Positions 26,846 to 36,082 are shown, counted from the stretch's first letter. The stretch is 55,754 nucleotides of DNA from Nocardia arthritidis NBRC 100137 (GCF_001612765.1 NZ_BDBB01000050.1:1-55754), one strand, 5' to 3'. Notes: generated from the sequence alone by a model not told the origin. Made by a program: numbers and translations.

Positions 26846-28273
26846 CTACACCGGCAGCAGCCGCGAGACAACCGCGGTGAGCTGTTTGGCCGAGCGGCAT
26901 TCGTGCATCTCGATCACATCGCGATATCTGTCGGCGGCGGAATCGCCGGAGCCCCACTGGCTGCGCGGCTCCGGATTGAGCCAGTGCGCGTGTTTGGCGA
27001 CCTCGACCAGCGACCGCAGCGTGTCCAGCTCGGGGTCACGGTAGTTCGTGCGGGCGTCACCGAGGATCAGCAGCGAGCTGCGGCTGGTGACGGCATCCGG
27101 ATAATCCCTGGCGAACCCGGCCAGCGCGTTGCCGTAGTCGGAGTGCCCGTCCAGCCCGACGACGCTCGCCTCGCCGAAGATCCGGGCCATCGCCCGATCC
27201 AGCTGGGTGTGCGGGTCGAAGAATCGGGTCACCTCATCGATCTGGTCGACGAACGCGAAGATGCGCACCCGGGAGAACTGTTCGCGCAGCGCGCTCACCA
27301 GCAGCAACGTGAAGTTGCTGAAGCCGGCCACCGAACCGGAGACATCGCACAGCAGCACCAGTTCGGGGCGGCCCGGCCGCGGCTTGCGGTGCACCAGATC
27401 GATGGGCACCCCGCCGGTGGACATGGATGCGCGCAGGGTGCGGCGCAGGTCGATGGCGCCGCGGCGGGCATGTCTGCGACGCGCGGCGAGGCGCGCGGCC
27501 AAGATGCGAGCCAACCGCTGGGTGCTGCGCTTGAGTTCGGAGAGTTCGGCTTCGGAGGCGCGCAGGAAATCGACTTCCTCGGCTTGGCGGGCCACCCCGT
27601 AGCTCGCCACACGTTCGCGGCCGATCCGCTCGGCGACCCGCCGCCTGGTCTCGGCCTCGACGGTCGCGCGGAAACCAGCGATGCGCTGCCGGGCGGCGCG
27701 GCGGGCGATCTCGGCGTCGAACTCGCTCGCGTCCGGCCCGAGTCCCATACCCGCGAGGATCTTCGCCAGCAACGTCTGCGGCTGCACTTCTTTCAGCGCC
27801 TGATACGACGAGAAAGACGAGCCGCGGGCGGATTGGTACTGGCCCAACTGCTCCACCAGCTGCGCGGCCAGCGCCTCCAGCTGCGGGGTCGCCGACTCCT
27901 GCCCCAGTAGTTGCGCCAGCAGTTCGCGCAGGGCAGGAATGTCCACGTCACCCGAACGCGTGTGCGGGATCTCGATCTCGTCCCCGGCCGCGGCGCGTTC
28001 TCCGACAGCGACCGGGAACCACAGATCGAACAGGCCGTCGAAGGTCGCGCGGTGGGTGGTGCGCCGCAGTAACGCGCACGCCAGTCCTTCGCGCAGGACC
28101 TCGCGGTCCATCAGATCGAGCACGGTCACCACACGGCCCGCGTCGACCGTCTCTGAGGGGCCGACCGGTATGCCGCGCGCCCGCAGCGCCTCCACGAAGC
28201 CGACCAGATGCCCCGCGATACCGTGCGGCGCGCTCAGCGACGCGACCTCGGCGGGGACCGACCCGGCCGCCAC
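26846..28273 (-). CDS. VWA-domain protein, CoxE-like
   Basis: A protein of 475 residues starting at GTG 28273, three bases after the MoxR stop. Residues about 1-280 are helical and Arg-rich; the C-terminal von Willebrand A domain has the metal-ion site DVSGSVAGFSNF, with later TRFFDPHTQLD and LGDARTNYRDPEL (metal-site Asp). The gene matches Rv2425c, which also follows a MoxR gene (Rv2426c). MoxR-VWA pairs act as chaperones that insert metals or activate partner enzymes. No obvious client enzyme other than proA is adjacent, so the target is unknown. Confidence 0.88.
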   Translation of the reverse strand: MAAGSVPAEVASLSAPHGIAGHLVGFVEALRARGIPVGPSETVDAGRVVTVLDLMDREVLREGLACALLRRTTHRATFDGLFDLWFPVAVGERAAAGDEIEIPHTRSGDVDIPALRELLAQLLGQESATPQLEALAAQLVEQLGQYQSARGSSFSSYQALKEVQPQTLLAKILAGMGLGPDASEFDAEIARRAARQRIAGFRATVEAETRRRVAERIGRERVASYGVARQAEEVDFLRASEAELSELKRSTQRLARILAARLAARRRHARRGAIDLRRTLRASMSTGGVPIDLVHRKPRPGRPELVLLCDVSGSVAGFSNFTLLLVSALREQFSRVRIFAFVDQIDEVTRFFDPHTQLDRAMARIFGEASVVGLDGHSDYGNALAGFARDYPDAVTSRSSLLILGDARTNYRDPELDTLRSLVEVAKHAHWLNPEPRSQWGSGDSAADRYRDVIEMHECRSAKQLTAVVSRLLPV

Positions 28274-28276
28274 GGC

Positions 28277-29158
28277 TCAGGCCAGCTTCAGTTCGGCCAG
28301 CGCGCGCTGGTGGTCGCTCTGGTGTTTGAGGACCACACCGAGAGTGGCGCGAACGGTCGTGTCGTCGAGATCCCGCAGGCCCAGCGCCAGCAGAGTGCGG
28401 CCCCAGTCGATCGATTCCGCGACCGAGGGCAGCTTCTTCAACTGCATGCCGCGCAGTACGTGCACGATCCGCACCAGTTGCGCGGCGACCGCCGCCGACA
28501 GCTCCGGGACCCGGCTGGCCAGAATGCGCCGCTCCAGCTCCTCGTCCGGGAAGTCCAGATGCAGATACAGGCAGCGGCGCTTGAGCGCCTCGGACAGCTC
28601 CCGGGTGGCGTTCGAGGTGAGTACCACGAACGGCTTGCGGCTGGCGGTGATCGTGCCCAGCTCCGGCACCGTCACCGCGAAATCGCTGAGCACCTCGAGC
28701 AACAGGCCCTCGATCTCGACGTCGGCCTTGTCGGTCTCGTCGATCAGCAGCACCGTGGGATCGGTGCGCCGGATCGCGGTCAGCAGCGGGCGCGACAGCA
28801 GGAATTCCTCGGTGAAGACGTCGGCCTTCGTCTCCTGCCAGTCGTTCTCGCTGGAGGCCTGGATGCGCAAGATCTGCTTGGCGTGATTCCACTCGTACAG
28901 CGCGCGGGCCTCGTCGACGCCCTCGTAGCACTGCAACCGCACCAGCTCCGCGCCCGAGGTCTGCGCGACAGCACGCGCCAGCTCGGTCTTGCCCACACCC
29001 GCCGGTCCCTCGATCAGCAGCGGCTTGCCCAGGCGATCGGCCAGGAACACCGAGGTGGCTGTGGCCTTGTCCGCCAGGTAGCCCGTGCTCGCCAACCGTT
29101 CGAGCACGTCTTCCACCGATGAGAAGACCGGCTCCTGTACTGCGCTCTCCGACACCAC
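28277..29158 (-). CDS. MoxR-type AAA+ ATPase
   Basis: An ATPase of 293 residues, started at GTG 29158 (VVSESAVQEPVFSSVEDVLERL) with GAAAGG upstream; the next codon is also GTG. It has Walker A GPAGVGKTEL, Walker B VLLIDETDKAD, sensor 1 VVLTSNATRELSEALKRRCL with the arginine finger region, and a C-terminal lid. MoxR ATPases remodel partner proteins together with VWA proteins, encoded here three bases downstream. The gene follows proA by 90 bases, as in Rv2427c-Rv2426c-Rv2425c. Classical MoxR proteins are slightly longer (about 300-330). Confidence 0.92.
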   Translation of the reverse strand: MVSESAVQEPVFSSVEDVLERLASTGYLADKATATSVFLADRLGKPLLIEGPAGVGKTELARAVAQTSGAELVRLQCYEGVDEARALYEWNHAKQILRIQASSENDWQETKADVFTEEFLLSRPLLTAIRRTDPTVLLIDETDKADVEIEGLLLEVLSDFAVTVPELGTITASRKPFVVLTSNATRELSEALKRRCLYLHLDFPDEELERRILASRVPELSAAVAAQLVRIVHVLRGMQLKKLPSVAESIDWGRTLLALGLRDLDDTTVRATLGVVLKHQSDHQRALAELKLA

Positions 29159-29248
29159 CCGGCACCTTTCTTCCGAACCATCCCCCACGCTACGGCAGCG
29201 CGGCGCGGACACCGACTCGGCATCGTCCGCGGCCGCCGCGCACACCGG

Positions 29249-30514
29249 TCAGACCGGCCGGATCTGCCCCTCGCCCCAGACGATCCACTTCGTCGAGGTC
29301 AGTTCCGGCAGGGCCATCGGACCGCGCGCGTGCAGTTTCTGAGTGGAGATGCCGATCTCGGCGCCGAAGCCGAACTGCTCGCCGTCGGTGAATGCGGTGG
29401 AGGCGTTCACCATCACGGCGGCGGCGTCGACCCGGCCGGTGAACTCGCGCGCCGCGGCGAGGTCGCCGGTGACGATGGCCTCGGTGTGGCCGGTGCCCCA
29501 GGTGTTGATGTGCTCCACCGCCGCGTCCAGGCCGTCGACGACCTTGAGCGCGATGTCCAGGGTGAGGTACTCCTCGCCCCAGTCCGTGTCGGTGGCCGGA
29601 ACCTGGCCGGGGAGGTCACCGTGGATGGTGACCCCGGCACGCTCCAGCGCGTCGGTGAGCCGCGGCAGCGCGGTGTCCGCGATGGCGGCGTCGATCAGCA
29701 CGGTCTCGGCCGCGTTGCACACGCTGGGCCGGCGGGTCTTGGCGTTGATCAGGATCCGCTCCGCCATGGCCAGATCGGCGGCGGCGTGCACGTAGACGTG
29801 GCAGTTGCCGGTGCCGGTCTCGATGGTGGGCACCTGCGCGTCGCGGACGACCGCGTTGATCAACCCGGCGCCACCGCGCGGAATGACGACGTCGACCAGG
29901 CCGCGAGCCTGGATCAGATGGGTGACGCTGGACCGGTCCTCGCTCGGCAGCAGCTGCACGGCGTCGGCGGGGATGTCCTGCACCGCAAGCGATTCGCGCA
30001 GCACCGCGACGAGCGCGGCATTCGATCGCGCCGCCGAGGACGAGCCGCGCAGCAGGGCGGCGTTACCGGACTTGAGCGCGAGCCCGAAGGCGTCGACGGT
30101 GACGTTCGGCCGGGCCTCGTACACCATGCCCACCACGCCGAGCGGCACGCGCACCTGCCTGATCTCCAGCCCGTTCGGCAGGGTCGAGCCGCGCACCACC
30201 ACACCGACCGGATCGGGCAGCCCGGCCACCTGCCGCAACCCCGAGGCGATGCCGTCGATGCGGGGCTTGGTCAGCCGCAGCCGGTCCAGCAGCGACTCCT
30301 CGGTGCCAGCGGCCCGCGCCGCTGCGATGTCCTCCGCATTGGCGGCCAGCACCCGATCGGCGGCGGCGAGCAGCGCGTCGGCGGCGGCGTGCAGTGCGTC
30401 GTTCTTCTGCGCGGTCGTCAGCTGGGCCAGCGCCCGCGACGCGACCCTGGCCTTACGCGCGGCCTCGTGCACCACCGCACGGACATCCGGTTGGGTGGTC
30501 GTTCCTACCGTCAT
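29249..30514 (-). CDS. proA: Gamma-glutamyl phosphate reductase
   Basis: An enzyme of 421 residues, the second step of proline synthesis, which reduces glutamyl-5-phosphate to the semialdehyde. It has the aldehyde-dehydrogenase fold with cofactor region PLGVVGMVYEARPNVTVDAF, and the catalytic Cys in TRRPSVCNAAETVLID. The C-terminal GEQFGFGAEIGISTQKLHARGPM signature is typical. ProB, its upstream partner in the pathway, lies 21 kb away at 51950 on the same strand. The gap between them holds the accessory block. ProA heads the minus-strand moxR-VWA run. Confidence 0.97.
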   Translation of the reverse strand: MTVGTTTQPDVRAVVHEAARKARVASRALAQLTTAQKNDALHAAADALLAAADRVLAANAEDIAAARAAGTEESLLDRLRLTKPRIDGIASGLRQVAGLPDPVGVVVRGSTLPNGLEIRQVRVPLGVVGMVYEARPNVTVDAFGLALKSGNAALLRGSSSAARSNAALVAVLRESLAVQDIPADAVQLLPSEDRSSVTHLIQARGLVDVVIPRGGAGLINAVVRDAQVPTIETGTGNCHVYVHAAADLAMAERILINAKTRRPSVCNAAETVLIDAAIADTALPRLTDALERAGVTIHGDLPGQVPATDTDWGEEYLTLDIALKVVDGLDAAVEHINTWGTGHTEAIVTGDLAAAREFTGRVDAAAVMVNASTAFTDGEQFGFGAEIGISTQKLHARGPMALPELTSTKWIVWGEGQIRPV

Positions 30515-30711
30515 GGGTACAGCCTACGCACCGGGCGCAGCGCCGATCCCACCCGCTGGGCCGCGCCGACGCGGGCGCGCGGTCACGTGCGCGGCCCGGG
30601 CCGGGCGACTACCGTCCGGCGATATGACGGTCCGCCCGCGAGGAGATCACCGCCGCTCCGGCCGCGGAGTAGCGGCGCGCGCCACAACGGCTCCCGCAGC
30701 GCCCGAGCCGA

Positions 30712-30717
30712 TATCGT
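30712..30717 (+). promoter_or_regulatory. Candidate -10 box (TATCGT), leaderless arrangement
   Basis: TATCGT ends six bases before the ATG of the glutamine synthetase-like gene, repeating the geometry seen at several other genes in the window. Confidence 0.45.
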
Positions 30718-30723
30718 GAGGAT

Positions 30724-32094
30724 ATGGCCACCACGCCGGATCGCATCCCCGCCGACGGCGACACCACTCCGATCCAAGGGCTGGACGCGTCCATGGTCGC
30801 CCTGAGCTTCGTGGACAACGCGGGCATCACGCGCGTGAAAGCCGTCCCCGGCAAGCGGCTGGATCTCGCGTCCCGGTACGGCGTCGGGGTGTCGCCGTGC
30901 TTCGAGACCTTCGCCTTCGATGACGTGATGGCGGTCGGGCGCTATCTCGGCGGCCCCGACGGCGATCTGCGACTCATCCCGGATCTGGCCGGGCTGACCG
31001 TACTGGCCTGCCAGCCCGGCTGGGCGTGGGCGCCCACGGACAAATACACCCAGGACGGCACCCGTTTCGTCGCCTGCCAGCGGCACTTCGCGGCACGCCA
31101 GACGGCTGCGGCGCAGGCCGCCGGACTGCGGTTGGCCATGGCCTTCGAGACCGAATGGGCAGTGGGCCGCGCCGACGACACCGAGGGCTTCACACCCGCG
31201 ATCCACGGCCCCGCCTACGGCATCGTGCGGCTCGGGCAGGTCGCCGAATACGCCGCCGACCTGGTCGCCGCGCTCGAACGGCAAGGTGTGGCGGTCGCGC
31301 AGTTCCATCCGGAATACGCGCTCGCGCAACTGGAGTTGTCGGTCGAACCGTCCGAGCCGGTCGCCGCCGCGGACGAGGCCGTGCTGGTCCGGCACACAAT
31401 CCGTCAGATGAGCGCGCGGTACGGCTGGCGGGCGCTGCTCGCCCCCTGTATCGAGCCGGGCGGCGCCGGTTCCGGAGCGCACCTGCACCTGTCGGTGACC
31501 GACGACGAGGGCCCCTTGTTCGCGGGCGGCGACGGCCCGCACGGCATGCGGCGGACCGGTGAGGCGTTCCTGGCGGGAGTGTTGCGGGAACTGCCCGCGC
31601 TGGTCGCGGTCGGCGCGGGCAATCCGGCAAGCTTCTTGCGGCTGGTGCCGTCGCGCTGGGCGGGGGTCTGGCAGTGCTGGGGCCGCGAGACCAGAGAGGC
31701 CGCGCTGCGCTTCGTCACCGGAGTCCGCGGCACCGAGGGGTGGGCCGCCAACGCCGAGATCAAGTGTCTCGACGCGACCGGCAATCCGTACCTGATCGTC
31801 GGGTCGGTGATCGCGGCCGGGCTCGCCGGTGTGGCCGAACGCCTACGCCTTCCGGCCGAGATCGCCGGGGATCCCGCAACTTTCGACGCCGAAGCACGCA
31901 TGATGTCGGATGTGCGCCGCCTACCCACCACACCGGCCGAAGCCGCCGACCACCTCGCCGCGTCCGCGGTGCTGGCCGACGCCATGGGCGCCGAACTGCA
32001 CGACGCGCTGCTCACCGTGCGTCGCGCGGAGGCCGAGCGGTACGCCGCCGCGAGCGCCGAAGAGCTGGTCGGCTTGACGCGTTGGCGGTTCTGA
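30724..32094 (+). CDS. Glutamine synthetase-like ligase
   Basis: A protein of 456 residues of the GlnA fold. Metal and ammonium-site-like acidic residues occur in AFETEWAV (E142, E144) and LAQLELSVEP (E204), the ATP-region motif is GSGAHLHLS (H253, H255), and the C-terminal signature is EIKCLDATGNPYLIVGSVIAAG. The canonical NR-S-A-RIP arginine region is replaced by WGRETREAALRF and the adenylylation-loop Tyr is not evident. This points to a paralogue that ligates glutamate to an amine other than ammonia, such as a polyamine or ethanolamine. One base separates it from an amidohydrolase gene. The pair resembles a split form of eukaryotic FluG/NodGS proteins, in which the two domains are fused. 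Confidence 0.85.
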   Translation: MATTPDRIPADGDTTPIQGLDASMVALSFVDNAGITRVKAVPGKRLDLASRYGVGVSPCFETFAFDDVMAVGRYLGGPDGDLRLIPDLAGLTVLACQPGWAWAPTDKYTQDGTRFVACQRHFAARQTAAAQAAGLRLAMAFETEWAVGRADDTEGFTPAIHGPAYGIVRLGQVAEYAADLVAALERQGVAVAQFHPEYALAQLELSVEPSEPVAAADEAVLVRHTIRQMSARYGWRALLAPCIEPGGAGSGAHLHLSVTDDEGPLFAGGDGPHGMRRTGEAFLAGVLRELPALVAVGAGNPASFLRLVPSRWAGVWQCWGRETREAALRFVTGVRGTEGWAANAEIKCLDATGNPYLIVGSVIAAGLAGVAERLRLPAEIAGDPATFDAEARMMSDVRRLPTTPAEAADHLAASAVLADAMGAELHDALLTVRRAEAERYAAASAEELVGLTRWRF

Positions 32095-32095
32095 C

Positions 32096-33175
32096 ATGCT
32101 CACCGACGGGGTGCGGCTCACCGATCACCACTGCCACGGCGTCCACACCGGGAACCTGGACCGGCGCGGCTTCGAGCGCCTGCTCGGCGAGGGCGCGCAC
32201 GGAAGTTTCGATTCCGCGATCGGGCTCGCGGTGCGCCGCTGGTGCGCCCCCGCGCTCGACCTGCCCGCCCATGTCAGCCCGGATGTCTACCTGCGTCATC
32301 GCGCACGGCTCGGCGCCCGGGAGGTCGCCACCCGACTGCTGCGCGCCACCGGGGTGACCCGGTGGTGCCTGGACACCGGAATCGGCGGCGGCACGGCGGA
32401 TTTCGCCGCCCTGGTGGACGGCGAGGTACGCGAGGTGATCCGGTTGGAGGAGGTGGCCGAGCGGGTCGTCGCACAGGTCGGCGCGGTGTCCGGGGTCTAC
32501 GAGCGGATCGAGGCGGAACTGCGCGCGCGGGCCGCCCATGCCGTCGGGTTGAAGACGATCGTCGCCTACCGGTGCGGTCTGGACTTCCCGGTGCGGGATC
32601 ACCCGCCGACCAGTTTCGCGCCCGAACACCGGCTCTCCGATCCGCACGTGCTCGGCTGGCTGGTCGGTCTCGGGGCGCGGATCGGCGCCGAGTTCGGTCT
32701 GCCCCTGCAATTCCACACCGGGTTCGGCGACCCCGATCTGCGCCTTCGGCACAGTGACCCGCTGCTGCTCACCGATTTCCTGCGCCGGACGGCGGGCACC
32801 GGGCTGTCGGTGATGCTGCTGCACTGCTGGCCCTTCCATCGCCATGCCGCCTACCTCGCGCACGTCTTCGATCACGTCCACCTGGATCTCGGCCTGACCA
32901 TTCCCTATGTGGGGCAGCGGGCCGGGGCCGTGCTCGCCGAGACGCTGGAGCTGGCTCCGTTCCGGGCGCTGTGCTACTCCTCGGACGGCTACGGACTCCC
33001 GGAGTTGCACTACCTCGGCGCCCTGCTCTGGCGGCGCGGGCTCGGCAAGCTCATCGACGAGTGGATCGCCGAGGACGCGATCACCACCGCCGACGCCGAG
33101 GTGCTGGTCGACGCCATTGCCCACGGGAATGCCGGGCGCGTCTACCGGGCACGATTCGAACACCCCGTGGGCTGA
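32096..33175 (+). CDS. Amidohydrolase-family protein
   Basis: A metal-dependent hydrolase of 359 residues with the TIM-barrel amidohydrolase_2 pattern. The first metal motif is TDHHCHGVHTGN (H12, H14), further ligands are likely in LQFHTGFGDPD and LLHCWPFHRHAAYLA, and the late Asp lies in CYSSDGYGLPELH. It begins one base after the glutamine synthetase-like gene, so the two are cotranscribed and probably act on one metabolite, for example making and cleaving a gamma-glutamyl amide. The substrate is not determinable from sequence. Confidence 0.85.
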   Translation: MLTDGVRLTDHHCHGVHTGNLDRRGFERLLGEGAHGSFDSAIGLAVRRWCAPALDLPAHVSPDVYLRHRARLGAREVATRLLRATGVTRWCLDTGIGGGTADFAALVDGEVREVIRLEEVAERVVAQVGAVSGVYERIEAELRARAAHAVGLKTIVAYRCGLDFPVRDHPPTSFAPEHRLSDPHVLGWLVGLGARIGAEFGLPLQFHTGFGDPDLRLRHSDPLLLTDFLRRTAGTGLSVMLLHCWPFHRHAAYLAHVFDHVHLDLGLTIPYVGQRAGAVLAETLELAPFRALCYSSDGYGLPELHYLGALLWRRGLGKLIDEWIAEDAITTADAEVLVDAIAHGNAGRVYRARFEHPVG

Positions 33176-33268
33176 ACCTCCACCGTCCGGGTCGGCCGGA
33201 TATTGGGGTGCGCCGGGTGCCGGCGGTCCCTACCGTTGACGGTGAAGATCAACGGAAGGATCGAGACC

Positions 33269-34492
33269 ATGTTTCCCGTCGAGCTGCGCGGCACCAAGGC
33301 GCAGACGCTCATGTGGGCCCACGAGCACGAGGTCGAGCAGTCCGCGCTCCGGCAACTGCGCAACATCGCCGCGCTGAAATGGGTCCACGGCGTCCGCGTG
33401 ATGCCCGACGTGCACCTCGGCAAGGGGGCCACGGTCGGATCGGTGATCGCGATGAAGGACGCGGTGTCGCCCGCCGCGGTCGGCGTGGACATCGGCTGCG
33501 GCATGGAGAGCGTGCGCACCGACCTCACCGCCGCGGATCTGCCCGACAACCTGCGGTCGCTGCGGTCGCGGATCGAGGCGGCGGTGCCGGTCGGCTTCCA
33601 GGCCCATCACGACGCCGTGGATGTCGCCCGGCTCGGCGCCCAGGTGGCCGGGCTCGGCGCGAGCACTACGCCGCTGCGCGCGGGTTGGGACCGTTTCTGG
33701 GGTTCGTTCGGCACACTGGACGCCCGGGTACAGCCGCGCGAGTCCAAGGCGCACAAGCAGATGGGCACGCTCGGCGGCGGCAACCACTTCATCGAGGTCT
33801 GCCTGGATCAGGAGCAGCGGGTGTGGATCCTGCTGCACTCCGGCAGCCGCAACATCGGCAAGGAACTCGCCGAGCGGCACATGGCGATCGCGCGCACGCT
33901 GCCGCACAACGTCGATCTGCCCGACCGCGACCTGGCGGTCTTCGTCTCCGGCACGCCGGAGATGGAGGCCTACCGCCGCGACCTCACCTGGGCGCAGGAG
34001 TACGCGGCGCGCAACCGTGCGGTGATGCTCGCCCTGGTCTGCCGTGCGGTCGCCGCCGAATTCGCCGAGCGGGGCGTGCGTTTCGAGCAGCCGATCAGCT
34101 GCCACCACAATTATGTGGCGGAGGAGCTCATCGACGGCGTGCCGATGCTGGTCACCCGCAAGGGCGCCGTGCGTGCGGGCGCGGGTGATCTCGCGCTGAT
34201 CCCCGGCTCGATGGGTACTCGGTCGTATGTGGTGCGCGGCAAAGGAAATCCGGCCTCGTTCCAGTCGGCTTCGCACGGCGCGGGACGGCGGATGAGCCGC
34301 AACGCGGCCAAGAGGCAGTTCACCGTGGCCGATCTCATCGCCCAGACCGAGGGCGTCGAGTCGCGCAAGGACGCGGGCGTGGTGGACGAGATCCCGGCCG
34401 CGTACAAGGACATCGACGAGGTCATCGAGGCACAGCGCGACCTGGTCGACGTGGTCGCGACGCTGCGTCAGGTGCTCTGCGTGAAGGGCTGA
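33269..34492 (+). CDS. rtcB: RNA ligase RtcB
   Basis: An RtcB-family ligase of 407 residues starting at ATG 33269 (MFPVELRGTKAQTLMWAHEH) with AAGGA upstream; an in-frame GTG at 33242 is an alternative. It has metal-site motifs VDIGCGM, TLGGGNHFIEV and HSGSRNIGK, then SCHHNYVAEE, GSMGTRSYVV and the guanylylated histidine in ASHGAGRRMSR. RtcB joins 2',3'-cyclic phosphate or 3'-phosphate ends to 5'-OH ends in RNA repair. It is about 70 residues shorter than E. coli RtcB, mainly in the middle. There is no archease, rtcA or rtcR beside it. Confidence 0.92.
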   Translation: MFPVELRGTKAQTLMWAHEHEVEQSALRQLRNIAALKWVHGVRVMPDVHLGKGATVGSVIAMKDAVSPAAVGVDIGCGMESVRTDLTAADLPDNLRSLRSRIEAAVPVGFQAHHDAVDVARLGAQVAGLGASTTPLRAGWDRFWGSFGTLDARVQPRESKAHKQMGTLGGGNHFIEVCLDQEQRVWILLHSGSRNIGKELAERHMAIARTLPHNVDLPDRDLAVFVSGTPEMEAYRRDLTWAQEYAARNRAVMLALVCRAVAAEFAERGVRFEQPISCHHNYVAEELIDGVPMLVTRKGAVRAGAGDLALIPGSMGTRSYVVRGKGNPASFQSASHGAGRRMSRNAAKRQFTVADLIAQTEGVESRKDAGVVDEIPAAYKDIDEVIEAQRDLVDVVATLRQVLCVKG

Positions 34493-34527
34493 CCGTCGCC
34501 GTCTGGATCCGCCGCCCGCTTCCCGGA

Positions 34528-34533
34528 TACCAT
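34528..34533 (+). promoter_or_regulatory. Candidate -10 box (TACCAT), near-leaderless arrangement
   Basis: TACCAT ends five bases before the ATG of the next gene. It is weaker evidence than at the other sites because the spacing is short. Confidence 0.35.
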
Positions 34534-34538
34534 CGGGT

Positions 34539-35555
34539 ATGCCCTGGCGGCCGTCCTTCTTCGCACCCGCTCCGGATTCCGACCCGGCGGCGGGGCCGCC
34601 GGATATCCCCGGCGTGCGCCGGTCGGAGGTGACCGCCCGCGGCGTGCGTTTCCACGTCACCGAGGCGGGTCCGGCGGACGGACGCCCGGTGCTCGCGCTG
34701 CACGGCTGGCCCGAGCATCATTACGCCTACCGTCACCTGCTCGCCGATCCACCGGACGGGTTGCGGATCATCGCGCCCGATCTGCCCGGGTACGGCTGGT
34801 CGGGTCCCGCGCCGCACCGGTGGGCCAAGGAAGACGTCGCCTCCGACCTGCTCGCGCTGCTGGACGCGCTCGGCCTGGACCGCGTCCTACTGGTCGGCCA
34901 CGACTGGGGCGGCTACATCGCCCACTTGCTCGTGCTGCGCGAGCCGGAGCGATTCGACGCGCTGCTGGCGCTCAACATCGCCCATCCGTGGCAGACGCCG
35001 CGCGATTTCCTCCCGCACGCCTGGCGGTTGCTGCTCTACCAGCCCGCCGTCGCGGCATTCGGCACCTACCTGCACCGGCGTACCCGCTTCTTGGAGCAGT
35101 TCGTCTTCGCCGGCGCCGTACGCCATCGCGAGGCGTTCGGAGCCGAGGTGATCCGGACCTACGCGGACCGCTTCCGCGACCCCGTCTGTGCCCGCACGGC
35201 GACCGACACCTACCGCACATTCCTGCTGCGCGAAGTGCCCCGGTCGGCCGGGCGCGGCGAACAACGCCGAGCGCGGGTGCCGATCCTGGCCCTGTTCGGC
35301 GTCGAGGACGCGGCGGTCCATCCGTCGCTCGCCTCCGCCGAAACCGCTCGCGCCGATGACTACCGGCTGGAACTGGTCCGCGACTGCGGCCACTTCATCA
35401 TCGAGGAACGCCCCGACCTCGTCCGCGCCCGGCTGGCCGAGCTGGCAGCGGCGACCGCGCGTCCCGCTCGAGTCCGACCGGCGGCGAGCCGGCCGCCGCG
35501 ACCGCCTGGGAAAGATGCGCACCAGGCGTGGCGCGCATGTGAAACTCGGGACTGA
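34539..35555 (+). CDS. Alpha/beta hydrolase, epoxide hydrolase-like
   Basis: A protein of 338 residues. The oxyanion motif is LHGWPEHHYAYRHL, the nucleophile elbow is VGHDWGGYIAHL with Asp as nucleophile, and the catalytic His is in RDCGHFIIEERP. An Asp nucleophile with HGWP is characteristic of epoxide hydrolases and haloalkane dehalogenases. A cap domain lies between (PWQTPRDFLPHAWRLLLYQP). The last 35 residues are Arg/Pro-rich and may be a non-conserved tail. No operon partner is tight on either side. Confidence 0.82.
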   Translation: MPWRPSFFAPAPDSDPAAGPPDIPGVRRSEVTARGVRFHVTEAGPADGRPVLALHGWPEHHYAYRHLLADPPDGLRIIAPDLPGYGWSGPAPHRWAKEDVASDLLALLDALGLDRVLLVGHDWGGYIAHLLVLREPERFDALLALNIAHPWQTPRDFLPHAWRLLLYQPAVAAFGTYLHRRTRFLEQFVFAGAVRHREAFGAEVIRTYADRFRDPVCARTATDTYRTFLLREVPRSAGRGEQRRARVPILALFGVEDAAVHPSLASAETARADDYRLELVRDCGHFIIEERPDLVRARLAELAAATARPARVRPAASRPPRPPGKDAHQAWRACETRD

Positions 35556-35596
35556 GCTGCGAGACCGCAGGTGAGGACGGCATAGGAGAAACCTGC

Positions 35597-36082
35597 ATGG
35601 TGCGCATCGGGGTCACCGGGCATACGAACTTCACGCCCGCCACCGAGCCGCTGGTGTCCGCCGTGGTCGGTGAACTGCTCGCCGCGTACCCCGCCGCGGA
35701 CCTGGTGGGCGTGAGCTGCCTGGCTCGCGGCGCCGACTCGATGTTCGCCAAGGCTGTCCTGGATGCCGGTGGGCAGCTCGAAGTGATATTGCCGTCGCGG
35801 AACTACCGGGAAGCGCAGGTGCGGCCCGACCACGCCGACCTGTTCGACGAACTCGTCGATCGCGCGGCGGCGGTACGGGTGATGGACTTCGACAACGCGG
35901 GGCGCGACGCCTACGAAGCGGCGAACGAGACGATGCTGGCGTCGTGTGATCGGCTGATCGCGGTGTGGGACGGCGAGGCCGGGCAGCGCGGCGGCACCGG
36001 ATCCGTAGTCGCGGCCGCTCACCGGCGTGACGTGCCGGTCGAGATCGTGTGGCCGGAAGGCGCCGCGCGGCTGACCCGGTAG
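35597..36082 (+). CDS. SLOG-like Rossmann protein
   Basis: A protein of 161 residues with AGGAGA seven bases before the ATG. The opening VRIGVTGHTNFTPATEPLV and the following VGVSCLARGADSMFAKAVLD resemble SLOG/DprA-like nucleotide-binding proteins, as does the end LIAVWDGEAGQRGGTGSVVAAAHRRDVPVEIVWP. Such domains bind or process nucleotides and some act as sensors in defence systems. Nothing adjacent (hydrolase upstream, recQ 53 bases downstream) forms a known defence locus. It may be cotranscribed with recQ. Function unassigned. Confidence 0.65.
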   Translation: MVRIGVTGHTNFTPATEPLVSAVVGELLAAYPAADLVGVSCLARGADSMFAKAVLDAGGQLEVILPSRNYREAQVRPDHADLFDELVDRAAAVRVMDFDNAGRDAYEAANETMLASCDRLIAVWDGEAGQRGGTGSVVAAAHRRDVPVEIVWPEGAARLTR

